Source: DYJK01 sp964464825
GTDB lineage: Bacteria > Bacteroidota > Ignavibacteria > Ignavibacteriales > Melioribacteraceae
Assembly (NCBI GenBank): GCA_964464825.1
Contig: CAYXKL010000001.1
Span: forward strand, 62,001 to 126,000
Length of the DNA: 64,000 bases
Direction: 5' to 3'
The position numbers and the translations under genes are program-made. The first letter of the stretch is position 1. Every line of letters starts with the position of its first letter. Below the pieces are notes generated by a model. The model did no database searches, was not told the DNA's origin, and saw only the letters and a program-made list of their open reading frames with translations. This document shows, piece after piece, positions 26,928 through 36,934 of this stretch.

Positions 26928-28658
26928 TTATTTTACTACGCTATTATTCTCCTTAACAACAATATCCTTAAGTCTAATCTGTGGAAATGATCTTCCGTCT
27001 TTTGTGATTGTTTCAATAGTGTAAACAATGTCTACTAAATTTTTATCCTTATTTATTAAATCTACAAAAGCCCCAAGATTGAATCCGATTGCATCAAATA
27101 TTTTATCATTACCGTTTTGTTTTAAACATGTAATTATATGATTTGAGCCAACAATTTTGGGTTGATAAACAACCGAGACATTCTCACTTAAAAATACCGG
27201 ACGCATATTACCCGGACCGAAGGGGGCAAATTGATCGAGTATACGTAAAAATTTTGGTGAGATTTCAGAAAAAGAAATTTTTGCATCGATGGTAATTTCC
27301 GGAAGAATTTGTTCTTCCTTCATATTCCTTTTTAAAATTGAATTAAATCTTTCGCGGAAAAATTCTAACTTATCAATTTCCACTGCAAGACCGGCAGCTG
27401 CTTCGTGGCCTCCAAATTGTAAAAGTAAATCTTCGCATCCAAGTAGTGCATCGTAAATATTAAAACCCGGAATACTTCTTGCAGAACCTTTTGCAACACC
27501 GTCTATTGTTGTAAGCATTACTGTAGGTTTATGAAATTTTTCCACAAGACGCGATGCAACAATTCCAATCACGCCCGGATGCCAATCATTATCATGAAGT
27601 ACAATTCCTAAATTTGATTCAAGGTCAATTGTTGTTTCAACAAGGTCAATAGCATGAGAAAATGTAGCTTCGTCAATCGTACGGCGTTTGGTGTTTTCAT
27701 CTTCCAAAACTCGTGCAAGCTCAGCTGCTTTTTCAGGACTATCGGTAGTAAAAAGTTCGACTGCGCGGTTAGCATCTCCCAATCTTCCAACTGCATTTAC
27801 ACGCGGTGCAATTGTAAATACAATTTGTCCAGCAGATAAATTACCGGGTTCCATTCGTGCACTTTTTATCAATGCTTCTATTCCCGGTCTCGGATTTGTA
27901 TTAATAATTTCCAAACCTTCTCTAACTAAAATTCGATTTTCACTTACGAGGGGTACAATATCTGCAGCACCGGCAAGAGCAACCAGATCAAGATATTTCA
28001 AAGCCATCTCTTTTTTACCGATTCGATCGCCTACAGCACTTGCTAATTTAAAAGCAACTCCGGCACCCGATAAATGTTTGAATGGATAATTGCAGCCCGG
28101 TTTTATCGGATCCAAAATAGCAAGAGCATTTGGTAATTGTTCTTTCGGTTGGTGATGATCGCAGACAATTGTATCAATCCCAATGGAATTTGCGTAATCA
28201 ATTTCTTCAACAGCAGTAATACCACAATCAACAGAAATAATTAAACTTGATCCTTGTTCTTTTATATAATCAATACTTTGCGTTGAAATTCCATATCCCT
28301 CAGTTAGTCGATTTGGAATATAAGTACTAACATTAGCACCGAGTTCTTTCAGAAATAAATACATTAATGCAGCAGAGCATGTTCCATCCACATCGTAATC
28401 ACCGTAAACATAAATTTTCTCGTTACCCGTAATTGCATTAATTACACGGATTGATGCTTCGTGCATACCATTCATTAAAAAAGGATCAAAGAGAGAATCT
28501 AAAGATGGGCGGAAATATGTTTTTGCTTCGAAGAAATTGGTGATACCCCGATGAATTAACAAACTTGCCAATGCATTAGAAATATTCAGACTATCTGCAA
28601 GGGCAAGAATAATTTTTTCATCCGGAGCTTCTTTTAGCTTCCAGCGGTTTTTTTGCAT
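26928..28658 (-). CDS. recJ: Single-stranded-DNA-specific exonuclease RecJ
   Basis: RecJ is a 5'-to-3' exonuclease on single-stranded DNA used in recombination and repair. The DHH core includes VYGDYDVDGTCSAAL and VCDHHQPKE, and the DHHA1 domain has FGGHEAAAGLAV. The frame runs upstream to an ATG at 28694, but its first twelve codons lie in the 3' stem of the RNase P RNA. Homologues usually begin close to the RWKLKEAPD segment, so the ATG at 28658 is preferred (576 residues). No strong ribosome site is seen for either start. It is followed by yebC and the ruv genes. Confidence 0.93.
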   Translation of the reverse strand: MQKNRWKLKEAPDEKIILALADSLNISNALASLLIHRGITNFFEAKTYFRPSLDSLFDPFLMNGMHEASIRVINAITGNEKIYVYGDYDVDGTCSAALMYLFLKELGANVSTYIPNRLTEGYGISTQSIDYIKEQGSSLIISVDCGITAVEEIDYANSIGIDTIVCDHHQPKEQLPNALAILDPIKPGCNYPFKHLSGAGVAFKLASAVGDRIGKKEMALKYLDLVALAGAADIVPLVSENRILVREGLEIINTNPRPGIEALIKSARMEPGNLSAGQIVFTIAPRVNAVGRLGDANRAVELFTTDSPEKAAELARVLEDENTKRRTIDEATFSHAIDLVETTIDLESNLGIVLHDNDWHPGVIGIVASRLVEKFHKPTVMLTTIDGVAKGSARSIPGFNIYDALLGCEDLLLQFGGHEAAAGLAVEIDKLEFFRERFNSILKRNMKEEQILPEITIDAKISFSEISPKFLRILDQFAPFGPGNMRPVFLSENVSVVYQPKIVGSNHIITCLKQNGNDKIFDAIGFNLGAFVDLINKDKNLVDIVYTIETITKDGRSFPQIRLKDIVVKENNSVVK

Positions 28659-28684
28659 GGTTTCAATTTGCAGAAGAACATTGC

Positions 28685-29099
28685 GATGAATCATGTATAT
28701 AAGCCGAATTCTGTTTCCCGAAAAAAATCGGGACGGCAGTTATTTATCTAGTTCCGATATTACTACCGGAATCCAGCGGTCTACCCGAAGGTACTCTGCC
28801 AAATGGCAAAATCTCAAGGCGAACAACCTTGTCCCGAGAAAAACTCGGGATCCCTTCTGCTTGACCTTGCACCAGGTGGGGTTTGCCCAGCTCCTTAAAT
28901 TACTTTAAGGACGGTGAGCTCTTACCTCGCCTTTTCAACCTTACCCGTCAACTAGCTCGGGGCGGTATTTTTTCTGTGGCACTTTCCGTAGCGTTGAACT
29001 TGCGTAACAATGCCCCCGGGTGTTACCCGGCACCGTGTTCTGCGGAGTTCGGACTTTCCTCCCCGATCAAATCGGGGCAACTGCCCAACATGAATCATC
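28685..29099 (-). ncRNA. rnpB: RNase P RNA (bacterial type A)
   Basis: This is the catalytic RNA that trims 5' leaders from pre-tRNA. On the minus strand the conserved core GAGGAAAGTCCG (reverse complement at about 29050-29062) appears near the 5' end, and the ACAGAATTCGGCTTA end block is at about 28698-28712. The outer P1 helix can be built from GATGATTCATGT at 29088-29099 and ACATGATTCATC at 28685-28696, with 11 of 12 pairs. The RNA is about 415 bases. The 3' strand of P1 contains an upstream in-frame ATG of recJ. Confidence 0.93.
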
Positions 29100-29225
29100 A
29101 GCTGTTCTTCTACTTACTCTTTTATTATACATATTTTTTTTATTCAACTGTTTTAAATATAATAAAAATAGAGTGTGTCCGCATTAGTAAAAATCAATAC
29201 TAAATGAAAGTGGGTTTGGAAAGGA

Positions 29226-30356
29226 TTAACTGCTCATCAAATTTGTTATAAACCGCATGTTTTTAGAGGTGGAGTTTGAGATTATAATTTTTATTACTGC
29301 TGTTAATGGAACAGAAAGAAACATTCCTATTATCCCCCATAAATATCCCCACAGCATTAAAGAGAGTAATATCACCAATGGGTTCAATCCTAATCTGTTG
29401 CCAACAATTTTCGGCTCTAATAAATTGCCAATTAGATTTTGTATTAATATTAATGTGGATGCTATAAATAAAGCATAACTGAAGGATTCATATTGAATTA
29501 ATGCCATTAATGAAATTAAAAGAACTGCAATTACCGAACCGATATTCGGAATGAAATTGAGGAGTATCGAAATTACTGCCCATACTATAAAAAACTTTAT
29601 ACCAAATGCCCAGCAAGTTATTCCAACTACAACTCCAAGAAGCAGACTTATTAAAAATTTAGTTAAAATATATTTTTGAATCTGTTCGGTTATATCTTTA
29701 AAAGTTTTTTGCAATTTCATTTCGCGTTGAATTGTCATTGAAGCAAGATCTTCAGTAGTATGCTCTTCATTATCGTAATCTTTAATTCCTTTCTTAATTT
29801 TCTTTATAGTCGATTTAACTCCTTTTTCAACAAAACGAAGGCGTATTGCTTCAACAAATTTTCCGTGTCCGCTGCTGATAAAAATGAAAAAGAACAAAAT
29901 CAAAAAAATATAAGTAAACAGATCAATTGTAGAGGCAAAAATTCCAGATGCTAAACCACCGTAATCATAACTTTGAAGAAGTTTCGAAATATTAAACTGT
30001 GTAAATGTTTCGTCTTTTATTCCAATTGATTGAGCTGTTGTGCTAATTATATGATTTAGTTTCCCTTCAAATGTAGGCAGCTGATAACTGAATTGAACAA
30101 ATGCATCAATGATGATTCTTGAAGCTCCAAAAATCAATGCCAGCATTATAACTATATTTACAAATATTGCAATTCCGAGTGGTAGCTTATACTTTACTAG
30201 TAAGTCGTTTAGAGGTTCAAAAATAAAAAAGAGAAAGTAAGCAATAACAAAAGGTAAAAAAATGTGCTGCAATTCCTTTAAAACCATAAGAATTACTACC
30301 AATCCAAGTGCAGATACAAAAAATTTGATTACCGGGTCAGTTAAATTTTTTTTCAT
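29226..30356 (-). CDS. AI-2E family transporter
   Basis: This 376-residue integral membrane protein of the AI-2E/PerM family has about seven or eight membrane spans. Marks include the long soluble middle segment (about residues 165-215, charged, with EEHTTEDLASM) and the C-terminal RNxIGNLLEPKIVGNRLGLNPLVILLSL block. Members export small molecules or act in sodium-proton exchange, and substrate cannot be told from sequence. It is a single gene on the minus strand, separated by 126 bases from rnpB and divergent from the amylase-like gene. Confidence 0.9.
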   Translation of the reverse strand: MKKNLTDPVIKFFVSALGLVVILMVLKELQHIFLPFVIAYFLFFIFEPLNDLLVKYKLPLGIAIFVNIVIMLALIFGASRIIIDAFVQFSYQLPTFEGKLNHIISTTAQSIGIKDETFTQFNISKLLQSYDYGGLASGIFASTIDLFTYIFLILFFFIFISSGHGKFVEAIRLRFVEKGVKSTIKKIKKGIKDYDNEEHTTEDLASMTIQREMKLQKTFKDITEQIQKYILTKFLISLLLGVVVGITCWAFGIKFFIVWAVISILLNFIPNIGSVIAVLLISLMALIQYESFSYALFIASTLILIQNLIGNLLEPKIVGNRLGLNPLVILLSLMLWGYLWGIIGMFLSVPLTAVIKIIISNSTSKNMRFITNLMSS

Positions 30357-30458
30357 GACGGTTAAATTTATTGATTTAAAATAATCAAAAAATATTTATA
30401 TAATTTTAAAATTGTGTAAATTTGACACCATACTAAACTCACCCATAAAGGATGTGTT

Positions 30459-31844
30459 ATGAAGAAATTATATCAGTTCAAATTTGTGAAATTTATTTTT
30501 TTCTTATTATCAATTTTATTATTAAACAATATCGTCAACTGCAGCAATACTGATAATCCCGTTAATTCTGATAACACCCTGAAATCAACACCACATCCAG
30601 AATGGAGCCGTAATGCCACTATTTATGAAGTAAATGTAAGACAATATACCACACAAGGTACATTCAACGCATTTAATGAAAATTTACCAAAATTGAAATC
30701 AATGGGAATTGATATTTTGTGGTTTATGCCAATTCATCCAATAGGTGTAAAAAATAGGAAAGGAACTCTTGGCAGTTATTATTCTGTAAAAGATTATAAA
30801 GCAGTGAATCCGGAATTTGGAACTTTGGATGACTTTAAATCAACAGTTGAAAAAGCACATCAGCTTGGTATGTATGTCATTATTGATTGGGTCGCAAACC
30901 ACACATCGTGGGATAATGTTTGGACAGAAACAAAACCAGAATTTTTCAACAAAGATGAAAACGGTAATTTCATTTCACCTTTCGATTGGACTGATGTAAT
31001 TGATTTGAATTTTGACAACAAAGAGCTTTGGAATTACATGGCTGACGCAATGAAATTTTGGGTAGAAGAATGTAATATAGATGGTTTCCGATGTGATGTT
31101 GCTGCGATGGTTCCATTAGAATTCTGGAAATTTGTAAAACCGCAGCTCGAGGCATTCAAACCGGTATTTATGCTCGCCGAGGCCCACGAACCGGAACTGC
31201 ACGAGGTTTTTGATATGACTTACAATTGGCAGCTTAAAGATTTATTTGTCGGGATAGCCGAGGGAAGAAAGAACGGTGATGATCTTCACAAGTACTTTTC
31301 GGATGAAAAAATTACCTATCCAGATGATGCTTACCGTATGGTTTTCACTACTAACCACGATGAGAACTCGTGGCACGGAACCGATATTGAAAGATACAAT
31401 GAATTTGCAGAATCCTTTGCTGTTATTACCGGTCTGGTAAATGATATGCCGCTTGTATATTCTGGCATGGAAGGTGGTTTAGATAAACGTCTTCTATTTT
31501 TTGAAAAGGACCCTATTATATGGAAAGAGAGTAAATACCGGGATATCTATTCTAAACTTTTTAATTTGAAACATAATAATCAAGCTTTGTGGAATGGGAA
31601 TTACGGTGGAGATATTGTTAAATTAAATACTAACGATCCCTTTGTATTTGCATTTTTACGCGAGAAGAATGGAAATAAAGTTGTGGCAGTATTTAATCTT
31701 TCTCGCCACAGCAAAGAGATTCACTTAGATAACGAAAAATTAAAGGATACTTTTACCAATTTATTTAGCGGAGAACCCGTAACTTTAGATATAAAACAAA
31801 ATTTAAAACTCGAACCATATGGATATAATATTTATTATAAATAA
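30459..31844 (+). CDS. GH13 alpha-amylase-family lipoprotein
   Basis: This 461-residue protein is an alpha-glucan-active glycoside hydrolase of family 13. The lipobox (NIVNC, Cys28-ish) after a hydrophobic signal predicts anchoring to the outer membrane or periplasmic face. The catalytic triad is visible as Asp213 (GFRCDVA), Glu241 (LAEAHE) and Asp301 (TNHDEN), and the DWVANHTSWDN block is also conserved. A C-terminal beta-sandwich follows. It likely degrades maltodextrins or similar glucans. It stands upstream of a PAS histidine kinase without an evident terminator. Confidence 0.93.
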   Translation: MKKLYQFKFVKFIFFLLSILLLNNIVNCSNTDNPVNSDNTLKSTPHPEWSRNATIYEVNVRQYTTQGTFNAFNENLPKLKSMGIDILWFMPIHPIGVKNRKGTLGSYYSVKDYKAVNPEFGTLDDFKSTVEKAHQLGMYVIIDWVANHTSWDNVWTETKPEFFNKDENGNFISPFDWTDVIDLNFDNKELWNYMADAMKFWVEECNIDGFRCDVAAMVPLEFWKFVKPQLEAFKPVFMLAEAHEPELHEVFDMTYNWQLKDLFVGIAEGRKNGDDLHKYFSDEKITYPDDAYRMVFTTNHDENSWHGTDIERYNEFAESFAVITGLVNDMPLVYSGMEGGLDKRLLFFEKDPIIWKESKYRDIYSKLFNLKHNNQALWNGNYGGDIVKLNTNDPFVFAFLREKNGNKVVAVFNLSRHSKEIHLDNEKLKDTFTNLFSGEPVTLDIKQNLKLEPYGYNIYYK

Positions 31845-31862
31845 CTACTTGACTTTACATTA

Positions 31863-34418
31863 ATGTCATTACATAAAAATAAAATATCTCCGGTAACTTC
31901 TATTGCATATTACCTTATACTATTTGCCGGAGTATTGTTAGCCGGACTAGTTTTATATACACTTCTAACTGCACAAAAATTAAATTTTATATCAACAAAT
32001 TTAAAAGGCACCGCTTTAGAAATTAAATCCTATGTAACTTTTGCCCACTCCAATTTCTTAAAAAGTTTCGAAGATACATCTGTAATATATATTCAAAATG
32101 CCTGGCAAGAACTTGATATCGCAGAAAACCGCGCTTCTAATCTTCTTAAAGAAAAAGATGAATCTAATTTGCTTTCATTTCCACTTAATGATTTAAAACT
32201 AAAACAAATGGCTCAAGAACTTCAGGTATTAATTTTAGAATTCCGAGGTGAATCAGGTAAATTAATTAATAGAGCATCTCAAGATTCAGACATGCTGTAT
32301 TATTGGAATAACATCTTTAAATCCATTAACGATAAAACGGATGATATAGAAGCTTACATTTCACAACTCAACATATCAGAAAATAATACTTACCGGATAT
32401 TACTTTTCTTTCTTTCAGCTTTTTGTGTATTCTTTTCTTTTATTACAACTTATGTCTACTATAAATATAAAAAGCAGAAAGACACATTTATTCGTAAAAT
32501 TGAAGATGCTAGCACAACGCTAGAAAAAGGTCTCCGAAAAACAACTAAGGCACAAGAAGCACTTCAAGAAGCTCAGCGTCAGTTTTCCACTTTAATACAA
32601 AATCTCCCCGGAATGGTTTACAGATGCAAAAATGACAACTCATGGACGATGGAATTTATTAGTGATAATGCTTTTCAGATGACTGGTTATAGATCTGATG
32701 ATTTTATAAATAATAAAAATATATCTTACGCAGATATAATCCATCCAAACGATCGATTAAAAGTATGGAACACTATTCAGCAAGCAATTGAAGAAAGGCA
32801 TCCTTATCAATTAGTTTATCGCATTAATACCGCTGCCGGTTTTGAAAGATGGGTATGGGAACAAGGTGTAGGTGTCTTTTCAGAACAAGATGAACTGGTT
32901 GCACTAGAAGGATTTATAAGCGACATCACAGAACAAAAATCAGTTGAAGATCAAATTGCTCTTCAAAGCAATGCATTGGAAGCCGCTGTTAATGGCATTG
33001 TTATTATGGATCATGATGGTAAATTGATCTGGTGTAATTCATCGTTCACAAAACTAACTGGCTATACGCTTAACGATTTAATCGGAAAAACTTTAGATAT
33101 ACTTAAAGCGCCTGATTTCCCATCTGAAGTTTACGACTTTATGTGGAAGACGGCTATCGGCGGAGAATTCTGGCATGGTGAATTAATCAACCAGAGAAAA
33201 GATGGTACTACTTATAATGAAGAAATGACAATAACGCCAGTCAAAGATTCTACCGGACAGATAAATTATTTTGTAGCCATAAAACAAGATATCACAGAAA
33301 GAAAAAAATCAGAAGAAGCGCTGCGACAAAGCGAGCTTCAATTCAGGGGATTATACGAAAACGCTACTATCGGTATTTACAGAACTTCGATTAATGGAAA
33401 AATTTTAATGGCAAACCCAACAATAATTAAAATGCTGGGTTACGAAAATTTTGACGAGATTTCAAAACTTAATGCAAAAGAATCATACTACAAACCCGAA
33501 ACAAGAGAAGAATTTATAAAAATACTTCTTCAAAAAGGAAGAGTTGTTGGTTTTGAATCTCTTTGGAAAAGTAAAGACGGTACACCTTTGTATATGCGAG
33601 AAAGTGCCCGCTTAGTAAGAGATAACGAAGGTAATCCGATCTATTATGAAGGATCAATTGAAGATATCACTGAAAAAAAGAAAGCAGAAGAAGAATTAAT
33701 TAAAGCTAAAGAAAGAGCTGAACAATCCGACAAACTTAAATCAGAATTCTTATCACAGATGTCTCACGAAATCAGAACACCATTAAATGTTATCCTTAGT
33801 TTTATAAGTATGATGAAAGAAGAACTTCAAGATAAAGTTGATGATGAACTTAAAAATGGATTCGATGTAATTACCGATGAAGGTAAGCGCATAATGAGAA
33901 CTATTGAATTGATAATTAATATGTCCGAACTTCAAACCGGTCAATATAATATCCGTCCAAGAAGAATTGATTTAAGTAAAGACATTTTAGAAAAACTTTA
34001 TTTTAGTTATAAATCAATTGCTCAGACCAAGAAAATTTCTTTTGATTTTAATAAAAGTGCCGGAGATACTTCGTTAAATATCGACGAATATTCTGTTAAT
34101 CAAATTTTTTATCATTTAATTGATAACGCAATAAAATATACATCAGCCGGTAAAGTTGAAATTAAAATAGATCGGGATCCGCGAAATTGTTTGTTTGTTG
34201 ATATTATCGATACCGGTATTGGAATTTCTGATGAATATATGCCAATGCTTTTTACACCATTTTCCAAAGAAGAAAAAGGATATACAAGAAATTTTGAAGG
34301 TAATGGTTTGGGATTAGCATTGACAAAAAAATATGCTGACCTCAATAACGCAGAATTAAAAGTAACAACTCAAAAAGGAAAAGGTACTACTTTTAGAGTT
34401 ACATTTCTGAACAGTTGA
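31863..34418 (+). CDS. Membrane PAS-domain sensor histidine kinase
   Basis: This 851-residue sensor kinase has two membrane spans (about 15-37 and 178-200) around an outer four-helix domain, then three PAS domains (about 240-360, 365-485 and 490-605), each ending with an IxDITEx-like PAC segment. The phosphoacceptor His635 is in MSHEIRTPLN and the HATPase_c domain has NAIKYT, DTGIGIS and GLGLALTK. It lacks a receiver domain, and no response-regulator gene is adjacent, so the partner is unknown. The gap to the GH13 gene upstream is 18 bases. Confidence 0.93.
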   Translation: MSLHKNKISPVTSIAYYLILFAGVLLAGLVLYTLLTAQKLNFISTNLKGTALEIKSYVTFAHSNFLKSFEDTSVIYIQNAWQELDIAENRASNLLKEKDESNLLSFPLNDLKLKQMAQELQVLILEFRGESGKLINRASQDSDMLYYWNNIFKSINDKTDDIEAYISQLNISENNTYRILLFFLSAFCVFFSFITTYVYYKYKKQKDTFIRKIEDASTTLEKGLRKTTKAQEALQEAQRQFSTLIQNLPGMVYRCKNDNSWTMEFISDNAFQMTGYRSDDFINNKNISYADIIHPNDRLKVWNTIQQAIEERHPYQLVYRINTAAGFERWVWEQGVGVFSEQDELVALEGFISDITEQKSVEDQIALQSNALEAAVNGIVIMDHDGKLIWCNSSFTKLTGYTLNDLIGKTLDILKAPDFPSEVYDFMWKTAIGGEFWHGELINQRKDGTTYNEEMTITPVKDSTGQINYFVAIKQDITERKKSEEALRQSELQFRGLYENATIGIYRTSINGKILMANPTIIKMLGYENFDEISKLNAKESYYKPETREEFIKILLQKGRVVGFESLWKSKDGTPLYMRESARLVRDNEGNPIYYEGSIEDITEKKKAEEELIKAKERAEQSDKLKSEFLSQMSHEIRTPLNVILSFISMMKEELQDKVDDELKNGFDVITDEGKRIMRTIELIINMSELQTGQYNIRPRRIDLSKDILEKLYFSYKSIAQTKKISFDFNKSAGDTSLNIDEYSVNQIFYHLIDNAIKYTSAGKVEIKIDRDPRNCLFVDIIDTGIGISDEYMPMLFTPFSKEEKGYTRNFEGNGLGLALTKKYADLNNAELKVTTQKGKGTTFRVTFLNS

Positions 34419-34429
34419 TTTTTTCTTGA

Positions 34430-35008
34430 ATGACTGCTGACAAACTTCCATTAAATATTGAACCGTTGACAAAAAAGAATTGGAAAGATTTTGAAAATCT
34501 GTTCGGTGCAAAAGGTGCATGCGGAGGATGTTGGTGTATGTGGTGGCGTCTCAAAAGATCCGAATATAACAAAAGCAAGGGCGCTGGCAACAAAAAGAAA
34601 ATGAAAAAGATTGTTGATGATGGAATAATTCCCGGCTTATTAGTTTACTACAATAAAGAAACCATTGGCTGGTGTTCGGTTGCACCACGAGAAGATTTTC
34701 CGATACTTGAAAATTCACGCGTATTAAAAAAAGTTGATGAAAAAAAAGTCTGGTCTATTGTATGTTTTTACATTAAATCTTCTTACAGAAAAAAAGGGTT
34801 AACTCCGAGAATTTTAAGAGAAGTTATTAAATATGTAAAAAAGAAAAACGGAAAAATTGTTGAGGGTTATCCGATAGAACCGAAAAATGAAAATATGCCT
34901 TCTGTATTTGCGTGGACGGGTTTCGCTTCAGCATTCCGTAAAGCCGGATTTGAAGAAGTAGCCCGACGCTCTGAAACACGACCGATAATGAGGTATGTAA
35001 TAAATTAA
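34430..35008 (+). CDS. GNAT-family acetyltransferase with cysteine-rich loop
   Basis: This 192-residue protein has a GNAT fold: the strand WSIVCFYIKSSYRKKGLTP holds the acetyl-CoA-binding RxxGL loop, and VFAWTGFASAFRKAGFEE is the usual C-terminal helix-strand. An unusual N-terminal cluster, ACGGCWCMWWR (about residues 30-40), is cysteine and tryptophan rich and is typical of a subset of GNAT proteins of unknown substrate. It starts 12 bases after the histidine kinase and could be co-transcribed. The substrate is not known. Confidence 0.85.
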   Translation: MTADKLPLNIEPLTKKNWKDFENLFGAKGACGGCWCMWWRLKRSEYNKSKGAGNKKKMKKIVDDGIIPGLLVYYNKETIGWCSVAPREDFPILENSRVLKKVDEKKVWSIVCFYIKSSYRKKGLTPRILREVIKYVKKKNGKIVEGYPIEPKNENMPSVFAWTGFASAFRKAGFEEVARRSETRPIMRYVIN

Positions 35009-35035
35009 AAAGTTAACAACAAATTTTATAAACAC

Positions 35036-35887
35036 TTATTCAATTATATATTTTCTTTCTATTAATTTGGTGCGAGCTTCATTAACAATAAATTTATAAA
35101 CCCAAACAAACCACTCGCGGAAACTAATTTGATCCTTGTAAACTGAGTTTAAATAACTTTTTACCAGCAATGGGCGGTTATACTCCAATTGATTCAATAA
35201 ATCATCTGTAATCAATCCGGTCATCTCAATAAATATTTTTTCGTCTTCGCTGTTAATCTGCGGTGATGTTGTCTTATCCGAGAACCACTCTTTCTCTTGA
35301 AGCGCAATATAATATCTGCTATCTCCTCTTTTAGGCGGTTCTGCTTTAATAAATTTTTTTTCGATGCTTCTTAGCTGCCATTTATTAAGCATCACTTCAA
35401 AATAAATGAAGTCGGACATTATTTCGAATTCTATATCTTTAAAAGAGTCAATCTTTGAATAAGTCTCTTTTATTTTTGTTATTCTATCAATCACTATTGC
35501 GGCAAAATTATTACTTAATATTTTAACATCTTTAAGTATTTGATCTTTAAATGCTTCGTCTATTATCATACACGCCGGAATAAACTTTCCATCTTCATTC
35601 TTTTTTATTAAGCCTTCATTAAAAAGCTGATTTATCAATTCGTTGTATTTATTGTCATCCAGGTCGAAATAGTCTTTAATTGCTTCATTATCAATTTTGT
35701 TGAACATTAATACAAGAATTTCTTTCAGATTATTTTTTTTCAATGCATCTGATTTAAAGGAAAGCGTATCGGGTAATATTATAATCGAGTAATTGTTTTT
35801 TAATATTTCATCTATCTCTTTTTTACTGCTGCAAAAAAATAATACTAATGCCAGCAGAAATAAAATTATTTTCCCGGTCATCTTCAT
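35036..35887 (-). CDS. Lipoprotein of unknown function
   Basis: No family is recognised for this 283-residue protein. A short signal with lipobox (LALVLFFCSS, Cys at about residue 19) predicts a lipoprotein. The mature part is mostly helical and charged, with a small winged-helix-like stretch (NELINQLFNEGLIKKNEDGKF at about residues 84-104). No catalytic motif is visible. It starts three bases downstream of the methyltransferase stop and is probably translated from the same message. Confidence 0.75.
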   Translation of the reverse strand: MKMTGKIILFLLALVLFFCSSKKEIDEILKNNYSIIILPDTLSFKSDALKKNNLKEILVLMFNKIDNEAIKDYFDLDDNKYNELINQLFNEGLIKKNEDGKFIPACMIIDEAFKDQILKDVKILSNNFAAIVIDRITKIKETYSKIDSFKDIEFEIMSDFIYFEVMLNKWQLRSIEKKFIKAEPPKRGDSRYYIALQEKEWFSDKTTSPQINSEDEKIFIEMTGLITDDLLNQLEYNRPLLVKSYLNSVYKDQISFREWFVWVYKFIVNEARTKLIERKYIIE

Positions 35888-35889
35888 TA

Positions 35890-36888
35890 TTATTCTTTTA
35901 TCCCTATTAATAAATTTGAACCGAAGCTAGTTTCTTTACACTGAATGTTTTTAATACCGGCAAATGCAAACCACTCTCTCATTTCCTTTTCTGAGTATGT
36001 ATCGCCGTTCTTTGTTGCCACCAACATATTAAGTGCAAATAAAGCGCCTCTAACCGGTGATGTGCGGTCGTCATTCATTATAAAATCTCTAATAATAATC
36101 TGCCCTTTCGAGTTAGATGCCTCAGCACATTTTCTTATCAATTCTTTATTCTGTTCATAACTATTTATATGTACAATTGCTGAAAGTAAAATGAGATCGT
36201 ATCCGGAACCGAAACTATCTTTGTTGTAATCGCCTGAAATAAATGAGACGTTTTGTTCTACTCCACTTTCGGCAGCATATTTTTTAGTTAATATTATTAC
36301 ATCATCAAGATCAAATATGATGGCATTTAATCCGGGGTTCTTACGTATAAATTCAAAACTAAATGCACCGGAACCGCCGCCGACATCAAGCATTTTTTTT
36401 ACATTCGAAAGATCGAGCATCAAAGAAATAATTTTGGCTTCGTGCACTGCGCGGTAATGCATTGCCTCAATAAAAGATTCAAGTTTTTTTTCATTCTTGC
36501 GATCTCTATTTAAAACTGATTTCCCTTGTTTGACCGACTCCGTTAGAGTACTCCATGTATCCCACATATTGTTTGTGTGATGAAGTCCGCCCATATATTC
36601 CGGTTTTCCTTTCACAAGATATTGAGATGCTGCTTCCGTATTATAAAATTTCCCGTGTACTTTACGTAAAAATCCAATTGCAGTAAGAGCGTTCATTAGT
36701 CTATCTGTTGCTCTTTCATCGGTTCCTAATTTTTTGGCCACTTCTGCCGAAGGCAGTAATTGTTTATCAATTACGGAAAAGAGATCGAGCTCGATTGCAG
36801 TTAAAATAATACGGCTTTGCTGAAATCCGTATGCAAGAGATCTTATTTGCTCGGGTGAAAATATTCCATCTTCTGGCATAGTAAACAC
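35890..36888 (-). CDS. SAM-dependent O-methyltransferase (class I)
   Basis: This 332-residue enzyme resembles acetylserotonin/hydroxyneurosporene-type O-methyltransferases. An N-terminal winged-helix dimerization domain (about 1-100, LFSVIDKQLLPSAEVAKKLGT) precedes a Rossmann domain with the SAM motif LDVGGGSGAFSFEF at about residues 168-181. A possible catalytic His is in SAIVHINSYEQNKELI. Its substrate is unknown. The lipoprotein gene follows after three bases, and a 46-base gap divides it from the small gene upstream. Confidence 0.87.
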   Translation of the reverse strand: MFTMPEDGIFSPEQIRSLAYGFQQSRIILTAIELDLFSVIDKQLLPSAEVAKKLGTDERATDRLMNALTAIGFLRKVHGKFYNTEAASQYLVKGKPEYMGGLHHTNNMWDTWSTLTESVKQGKSVLNRDRKNEKKLESFIEAMHYRAVHEAKIISLMLDLSNVKKMLDVGGGSGAFSFEFIRKNPGLNAIIFDLDDVIILTKKYAAESGVEQNVSFISGDYNKDSFGSGYDLILLSAIVHINSYEQNKELIRKCAEASNSKGQIIIRDFIMNDDRTSPVRGALFALNMLVATKNGDTYSEKEMREWFAFAGIKNIQCKETSFGSNLLIGIKE

Positions 36889-36934
36889 TGATTTTTATTA
36901 TAACAAAATTAAGGAAAGAGTTTTGATTATGCTT

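Noticed and set aside
28693..29203. Open frames on the plus strand across the RNase P region
   Set aside because: They read through structured RNA on the other strand, and their peptides have no domain features.
30417..30424. TAAATTTG as a Bacteroidetes-type -7 promoter box before the GH13 gene
   Set aside because: The matching upstream box at the usual distance was not clear, and AT-rich DNA gives such words by chance.
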